64,000 bases of DNA. Origin: Liolophura sinensis (taxonomy: Eukaryota; Mollusca; Polyplacophora; Chitonida; Chitonidae). Shown piece after piece: positions 57,426-64,000 of the stretch (position 1 is the first letter of the stretch; every line of letters starts with the position of its first letter). The notes under the pieces were generated by a model. That model worked only from the letters and a program-made list of their open reading frames with translations, searched no databases and was not told the DNA's origin. A program made the position numbers and the translations under genes. The stretch covers positions 21,753,853 to 21,817,852 of the forward strand of contig NC_088296.1 of NCBI RefSeq assembly GCF_032854445.1, given 5' to 3'.

Positions 57426-59292
57426 ACACATTATTATATTTAGTAAAGGTGTTTGTATCGGGAGAAATTTTGGGAACATCATGTTATGACAAGCCCCATT
57501 CTATGGCAAAATGGACCAAACAATAATCTATTATTGATATTTGGGTCAGCAACATAACAGATGCATACTTTAGACAGCGAGACTTATAACTAACAAGTAC
57601 ATAATCACCAGCACTAGTTTCCTTGTTTGGAAACATAAGTTTGACTAAGTCCATGGTACGTACTGTTCGTAAACACCAATTAAATAAATAACACAAGCAC
57701 GGGCCCGCTGCTGTGTCGTCATCAGTATGCGTTGCGGGAGTGTAAGGACACTATTCACCGGATACCACGAGGTTCATGGTTTGGAGTGCCTCTTTTGCAC
57801 ATGAACAGCAAAACAGGCGATATTGTTTTGAGGTACAACTGGGATTTGACGAATATATATAAATATAAGCGTCATGTCAGACATTCGTATATACTTAGTG
57901 ATTTATCTTCTTGTAAGTTTTCGTTTTTATGTTTCTGGTGAGTAGACAGGTCCGTGGTGGCTTCTTTCCTTGGATTCACGTGGAACATGTACCTTGGTTG
58001 CATTGCAGTCGGTCGAAGGGAGACAGTCAATAGGCCTTTCCGAACTGTCAATCAAGAAAACACAAACTGACCAATCATAGACACTATTGTCCCAAATATG
58101 TCAGCCGGATATCCCATGCATTGGTTGCAAATGTCAAATCTTTCTGTGACGTCATTACGTCATAATTGCTTTCACAGGGAATGGAATGAAAACCAATTTT
58201 GCCACGAGAAGAGGTGGGATGGCACATTGGATGTTTTGGATCCATTCATTGGTCGACGCACGACTCATTTGTATGTTAAACCAATATTGTCTGGCTTCCT
58301 TGTAATCCGATCACAGAGATTTTCTAGTCTCAGAAATTCCACGTAGGTATTAACGACTGACGCTTTCATTTGAGCCTAAGAGGGACGATTTTTTCCAGGA
58401 TTTTATCGGTGTTACAAAACTCTCTGAATGAACCAGTTATTTCCCGTCGGCCAAAGTTTTGCCCACGGACAGTCCAAAGGCTGTGTGTCGTCTCTGAGTA
58501 AACGTGCATGTCACAGTCAAACTATAGTTCTGTGTGAATAAAGCCCCGAACGAGTTCAAAGCAATTCCGTATCTGTGTTCTATCAGATCACGAAAAATGA
58601 GATTTTTCTACTTAAATCTACTTGATTCGTATTCACGACATTAAGTTTTTTTTCACACGTGTGACTTCTCCAACTCATATCTATCTCAGAGTTAGCGTTC
58701 ATAGTTTCTCATAGATAATTATCAGTTTATAGTCTATGGAAAGCTACTGGAATGATTCGATATCATACATTTATGAGTCGTCTGTGTTGGCTTGAGGTCA
58801 CTAGCCACTTCTCCAATGAAGCGGGGATTGCTGTTTCAATTCTTCATGTGCATCAATCATCACTACTTCGTCAATATCGTCCAGGGTATCAAATCTATTT
58901 TAAGACGCCCCGTTATCGCATTCGTAAGTAAACAGGCGTGCATTGTTAGTTGCCATACCAATTCGTGTCGTTTTCAGGTAAACGACATGATTTCAGGTTT
59001 TGAGGTTCGTTTTTCTTGGACAGCAGCCCCACCCCTACCCCCACCGTTAACAATTCATCAAACAGCATCATTCTACTTGGAATCTATTAACTGCCCACAT
59101 TATTTAGTGAGCGCTCCCGTACAGCTATTAAATTATTTAGTTCTTGGATGGTTTGTGTTGAACGTTGTTTGAGAATCTATCCTGCATTTATTAAACAGGG
59201 CCGTTCAACAGTTTCAAGATCGCTATATGTACATGAGTAACTGATATGAAGCCTGTATTCACTCTATCGATGAACCACAAAGCCCCACTCGT
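57426..59292. other. Non-coding DNA between SINEs and the PAN exon of copy D
   Basis: Several open frames occur (for example 58098-58346, and 126 codons at 58792-59172), but they lack domain signatures. A stretch near 57870-57900 resembles the module following the R2 body at 26330. It includes the 3' flank of the copy D gene. Confidence 0.4.
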
Positions 59293-60098
59293 CTAGTACA
59301 CCTGCCACAGTTCCCAGTTCCGATCTCTTTTCTCCTGGGTACTAACGTCCGAGGAAAATCCGACGCACCTTTGCGTAACCCGGTTGTAATTGACGGTTCG
59401 GCAGTCAGCGCTCCTTAGACAGTCACGTGCACACATGGACGTAGTGAAAGCAAGTTTATCAAAAATGCTTTTTCCTCTCCAAAATATGCCTATATAAAAG
59501 ATAAAGGAGGTGAAATTGATCTGTACGCACATTTGTTATTATTTTGGTAGTAATCTGTTGCTGACCTACTACATGTCTCAAAAGGGATATCCAGGTAATT
59601 TTTAAAATACTGAATGGAACCATGTAAATTACTGGTAAGTCTGAGATGATGTTTGGATATGCCCAACCTGACAAGTCAGTTGGAAAAGTAAACAATGCCA
59701 CTGAAAGAGTTTTCTGATTTTAGAGAGCATTACAACTCCAGCGTATTTTCTCTTTTGCTGTATATCTAGCGAAATACTGCGAACAAATTCACGATTTAAA
59801 AATTATTTTTACCGGTGTTAATGCAAAAAGGAAGAATTGAGGAAAATGTTACCTTCTGAAATCCTTTTCACGACTCGTGTTTTTCTTCGTTCTGAAACAG
59901 GTCTGAACTTCTGTTTAATTGGTTTTATCGACGATACTGCATTTTGCTGCAGGTCCAGAGCGGAAGCTGTAACGTGTTTATATGCAACATGGGAGAAATC
60001 TTGTATTACACTTGTTGTAAAAATGCCAATGGATGTGACATGTGAAATCTCCGGCTCAGATGTTTCCGGTAATGTCGATCCCCAGCCAACTGGAACAT
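59293..60098 (-). CDS. 3' end of a lectin-family paralogue, copy D: linker and PAN exons
   Basis: Linker exon 60098-59853 (246 nt) has acceptor TTTTTAG and donor AGAAG/GTAACA. It starts DVPVGWGSTLPET, like copies A and C, but the rest is well diverged. PAN exon 59489-59293 (197 nt, the same length as copies A and C) has acceptor TTTTATATAG, begins GIFWRGKSIFDK, contains MCARDCLRSADCRTVNYN and TQRCVGF, and ends in TAG. Both introns are phase 1. Frames and splice sites are intact although divergence from A/C is substantial, which suggests selection on a real paralogue. Its lectin-domain exons would lie beyond 60098, where a LINE begins, and probably outside the window. Confidence 0.7.
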
Positions 60099-60801
60099 CT
60101 AAAAAGAAAAATGTAGTCACAAGTGATTTTGAGTTCCGATAAATATGGCATTTGTCTTTGATAAGGTTGCGACATTAAAGTTATGCTTCTTGGTGATGCC
60201 CCCGTGGGGTTTCCGGGGTGATAAGAATAGGACCTCAGCCCTCTAGGCAAGCTTGTCCTAAAAGACGACTAACCTAGAGCTCTCCTGTGTGAGCCCGGTG
60301 AATGAAATAGGCTCACATCTTCCCGGTTGTGTGAGAGGCAACCGGGGAGCTACCTGTTTGCCGTGGGATGCGACCAGTAATCTCCGAGGACGGGATCCTG
60401 GTGGCTGAGGGTGTGTTGGTCTTGCGAGATCCTCACGTCCAACACGCCACTTTGGCCCTTACTTGGAGAGAGACGGGAGGTCTGATGGGCCCGGTCCGAT
60501 CAATTGGCTGGTCACATCAAGCCCTACACATGATCCCGTTTGTCATTTCTTTCACTGACTGTGATGTGAAGTTGGTATTTCCACAAATGCTCTTTTTCGG
60601 GGTTACAGTAGAAGGCGGTGGCTCATGGGTCAATCGAGCAGATTGGATTTGACCTTTTGGTATAACTCAATCTGTTCGAGTATACTTTGCGTGGATTCCC
60701 TGTTTCTAGTCTCTGCTGGTCATCCGCAGAGGGAGATTCGCACCTGTTGCCACTCTGTGGCGGGTGGTGGTCACGTGAGGTGAAATTAATAAAAACGTAT
60801 C

Positions 60802-62060
60802 ATGGCTTCATCTGAAATTATAACAGTGGCTGCTAAGAAAAGAAAAAATTAAGTTCCCCTAGATATTAAAGGAGGTAATAATATTTTTCCTGCCTCCTTG
60901 GGAATATCTAATAGAGGTGAAGGCAAAATAAAAATAAATCCATTTGTATTTAAAAAACAATAGAAATTTACGCAGGAACTTTAAAACAAGTTTAAAAAAT
61001 GAAATCTGGAAACATTCTGTTAGAATGTTCCAGAAAACAACAATATCTAAATTTACTAAAAATTCAAAATATAGGAGAGCAGTCTGTTTCTGTTTCTCCT
61101 CATAATACATTGAACTGCTGTCATGGTATAATTCGTGACAGGGATCCCATAAAACGCTTCATAATTAAAAGAGACGGGAATCTGATAAAAACGAACACTT
61201 ATATGTTAACATTCAATAAAACACCCCTTCCGTCATCTATATTTATTGGGCCGTATAGTGTAAGGGTGGAGTTATTTATAGCTAACCCCACCCGGTGTTT
61301 CTCCTGCCAGAGGTTTGACCAAGGCAAGAGTCAATGCCGCAATACACTGGTCTGCTTTAGATGTGCGGAAGCAGGTCACGAGGGCTTCGGCTGCACAAAA
61401 ACAGTAAAATGTGTGAATTGTAGTGGAGCCCACATGGCCTCCTCCAAGGACTGCCCTCTTAAAAAAAAGAAAAAGAAATCATTACCATAAAATGTAAAAA
61501 TAACATATCATATCAGGAAGCGAAGCGTCTGGTCTCTGCCACGCATGGCCTTATTACATCTACATATGCAAATGTTGTTAGGAAAACCACTGTTTCTGTG
61601 AGAGGTCCAAACAACATTTACTTGGCCCACTCACAAAGAACAGCCACAGAGACTAGTCATGAAACCGTTGGGTGACACGACCAGTTCATCTGCACAAACT
61701 GATTTAAACTTTCCTGATCAACAGAATTCTCCTGCAGTATCCGAAAACACACCATGTCCTAATAAATTAAAACATCATAAACCAGTAGAACCTTCACGGA
61801 AAGCAACGGGTGAGAAAAATAAATCAGACAAAAATCATTATAAGGATAAACGTAGTGCCCCCTTGGAGCGTCCCTCTAAGGCCACTAGGGACCCTATCCA
61901 AACCTATAATAGGTTAGGATCTTTGCAGGACGTTGATCTTTCAATTTCATGTGCAGACCTGATGGATACATCATCTGCACCTGGGAGATCTCCTTGTAGA
62001 TCTCCCCAAAAGGGTCGTCCTCGGTCCAGACATAAATCTCCAATACGTCTCCCTCCATAA
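60802..62060 (+). pseudogene. LINE ORF1 (gag-like, three CCHC-type zinc knuckles), broken
   Basis: Starts MASSEIITVAAKKRKN, then an early stop. A conserved gag-like stretch resumes at 60999 (GNILLECSRKQQ, VSVSPHNTLNCCHGIIR). At 61285-61480 are three knuckle-like cysteine motifs (CFSCQRFDQGKSQC, CFRCAEAGHEGFGC, CVNCSGAHMASSKDC). The frame slips in an A-rich Lys tract at about 61460. The C-terminal Ser/Pro/basic region is open at 61659-62060. Its stop TAA overlaps the ORF2 start. ORF1 proteins bind the element RNA; this copy cannot make a full one. Confidence 0.75.
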
Positions 62061-64000
62061 TGCCTTCCTTAGACAAAATTATACAGTGGAATTGTCGAGG
62101 TCTTAAGGTAAATTTTATTGAAATAACACAGCTAGTTCAATCTTTAAATCCAGTAGCCATGTGTCTTCAGGAAACTCAGCTGAAGAAATCTGACAAAGAT
62201 AATTCATCTCTTAAAGATTATACACTTTACAGCACTTATTCTAATGAGGAAGAGCTAGCTTGCGGCGGCTCCTCTATCTTCGGAAATAATAATATAATTC
62301 ACAGCCCTGTTGATCTCGTTACCGAGCTTCAGGTTGTGGCCGTCCGTGTTTCATTGTCGGAAACAGTTACATTATGCTTGATCTATATTCCTTCTCACAC
62401 TTCTTTGTCAATCTCTCAGTTACATAACTTAAAAGAACAACTCCCATCCCCTTTTATAATTATGGGGGATTTTAATGCCCATAACCCCTTATGGCGTAGT
62501 AATAATATAAATAATTAAGGCAAAATATTGGAAGATTTTTTATCGAAAGATGAACTGCTTTATTTTAATGATGGTTCTATTACCTATTTACATCCAGACA
62601 ATGGTTCATATTCTGCTATCGATCTCACTATCACGGATCCATCACTTTTTCCGGATTTTTCTTGGAGGGTGCATGACGATCTCTGTAGCCAGGTGGAAAT
62701 TTGATGAAGCAGATTGGGTGGCATTGAGATGTTCTGTGAGGCTGATATCACCCCAGAGAATTTCAGCGCTGCTGCTGATCCTTTTTTAAAATTTAATGAA
62801 CTCATATTAACCGCAGCCGATAGAACCATACCAAAGACCTCGGCAAATCCGTAGTCCAAAAGTAAAACCTGGTATGATAATGACTGTCGCAAAGCCATAC
62901 AGGACCGTAAAAAGGCAGAGCGCAGATTTAGTCATTGTCCTAATAATAACAACTTAAACCAGATTCGTGTATTGAGAGCTAAAGCTCGTCGATTACTCAA
63001 GTCCAAGAGACGATCTTGTTGGCGGAACTTTGTTTCGGCCATTACCTCAAAAACACCCATGCGTAAGGTCTGGAACATGGTTCAGAAACTTAAGGACAAA
63101 AACAATAAAGCCAAAGTTCAGCATTTAAGAAGTGGAGACACCTTATTAACATCGTCTGATATATCCAATAAACTAGCTGAAACAATCTCTCAGAAATCTT
63201 CTGCAGAGAATTACACTTCTGAGTTTCAGCATATTAAAAAAACAAAAGGAGAAAATAAAATTACACTTTTATTCTAATAATGTGGAAGATTATAATCAGC
63301 CATTTTCGATTGAGGAGCTTAAAACTTCATTGAAAAAGGCCATGATACTACCTGCGGCCCAGATAACATATAATATAAGCTTCTGAACCATTTACCGACT
63401 GAGCCACTTTAAACTCTCTTGGACTTCCTTAATGATATTTGGATAACTGGTAACTTTCCATCGTCATGGAGGATGGCGTGTATTATCCCGGTTCCTTAAC
63501 CAGGTAAGGATCATACCGATCCAAATAATTACCGTCCCATAGCTCTTACCAGCTGCGTCTGTAAGACTATGGAACGAATGATAAATGATAGACTTGTTGG
63601 GTTTCTTGAAGCCAACAAGCTTTTATCTAATATTCAATGTGGTTTTCGTCAAGGTCGATCTACTTTAGATCACCTTGTTCGATTTGAAACTTTTATTCGA
63701 AATGATTTAATTAATATTGAACATGTGGTGTCGATATTTTTTGACCTTGAAAAGGCTTACGGATATGGGCCTTAAAGGCCGATTACCAATATTTGTACCA
63801 GAATTTTTATCCGATCGTCAGTTTAAGGTACGGGTGGGGTCCACTCTTACTGACTCTTATGAACAGGAAATGGGTGTACCCCAGGGCAGCATTCTATCAC
63901 CAACTCTGTTCAGCATAAAAATAAATAGCCTAACAAAAACATTGACACCTGGCACTGAGGGTTCTTTATATGTAAATGATTTTCTTATATGCTACCGTGC
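62060..64000 (+). pseudogene. LINE ORF2: endonuclease and reverse transcriptase, broken
   Basis: The endonuclease begins MPSLDKIIQWNCRG, has CLQETQL and GDFNAHNPLW, and is stopped by TAA at 62516-62518. The continuing frame (FNDGSITYLHPDNGSYSAID) remains readable to about 62700. The linker region ARRLLKSKRRSCWRNFV is at 62980-63030. RT motifs are NNYRPIALTS near 63520, CGFRQGRSTLDHL near 63640, FFDLEKAY near 63740 (with a deletion after it), MGVPQGSILSP near 63870, and YVND at 63969-63980 in place of YVDD. Another in-frame stop lies at about 63497. The missing catalytic Asp and the breaks make it inactive. Confidence 0.8.

Larger units (their letters stand above)
60180..64000 (+). mobile_element. 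Degenerate Jockey/I-group non-LTR retrotransposon (3' end outside window)
   Basis: The order is a GC-richer 5' leader (about 60180-60801, containing GTGGGGTTTCCGGGG), then ORF1 with a gag-like domain and zinc knuckles, then ORF2 with apurinic endonuclease and reverse transcriptase. Multiple stops and frameshifts break both ORFs, and the window ends within the RT. It inserted upstream of the copy D exons, probably within that gene's intron. Confidence 0.8.

Noticed and set aside
58792-59172. 126-codon plus-strand frame, the longest unexplained frame outside transposons
   Set aside because: The composition is like the flanks, there is no domain or convincing splice context, and it ends just before the antisense PAN exon. 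Chance is the simpler explanation.

Overview
The window is animal nuclear DNA, most likely from a mollusc. It is AT-rich and intron-rich, with no operons or ribosome binding sites. It is crowded with tRNA-derived SINEs whose bodies I recognise from mollusc genomes (3' ends such as CGGCGTAAAACACCAATCAA, or CACTCACTCACTCA). It also carries decayed copies of Gypsy, Penelope-like, Jockey/I-type, PIF/Harbinger and Tc1 elements. The organism call is inference from repeat families; no species marker is present.

Layout. (1) 1-10897 is the left arm of a large, old inverted duplication. (2) 10898-17947 is the spacer: a dead PIF/Harbinger element with convergent transposase and MADF-like ORFs, a possible host terminal exon, an internally deleted Tc1 relic and a broken Gypsy integrase that crosses the arm boundary. 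(3) 17948-25815 is the right arm in reverse orientation; its flank runs on to about 27060. (4) 26965-33472 (unit A) holds a broken Penelope-like reverse transcriptase plus the two 3' exons of a lectin-type gene, all on the minus strand. (5) 33473-38717 (unit B) repeats 27325-32568. It is identical at first, then shows only single-base indels up to a 200-N gap (38718-38917), so it is probably an assembly duplicate. (6) 38918-49677 is a second, diverged direct copy of 21420-33407, ending in unit C. (7) 49678-53350 holds the two exons of a C-type lectin domain and four tandem-repeat arrays. (8) 53351-59292 is mostly non-coding, with SINE pieces. (9) 59293-60098 carries the last two exons of another lectin-family paralogue. 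(10) 60180-64000 is a degenerate Jockey/I-type LINE running off the window.

The main biological signal is a minus-strand gene family encoding a secreted-type protein: C-type lectin domain (two exons), then a basic Ser/Thr-rich linker exon, then a C-terminal PAN/apple-like exon with the stop codon. In the complete copy (51219 to 46561) every visible junction has GT-AG splice sites and phase 1, so modules can be exchanged without breaking the frame. Only the 3' half (linker plus PAN) was duplicated downstream (units A and B). This leaves one lectin domain upstream of several phase-compatible terminal cassettes.

No active transposase or reverse transcriptase can be supported. Both recognisable reverse transcriptases have lost the first aspartate of the YxDD motif (YIGD and YVND), and the Harbinger transposase has lost two of its three catalytic residues.
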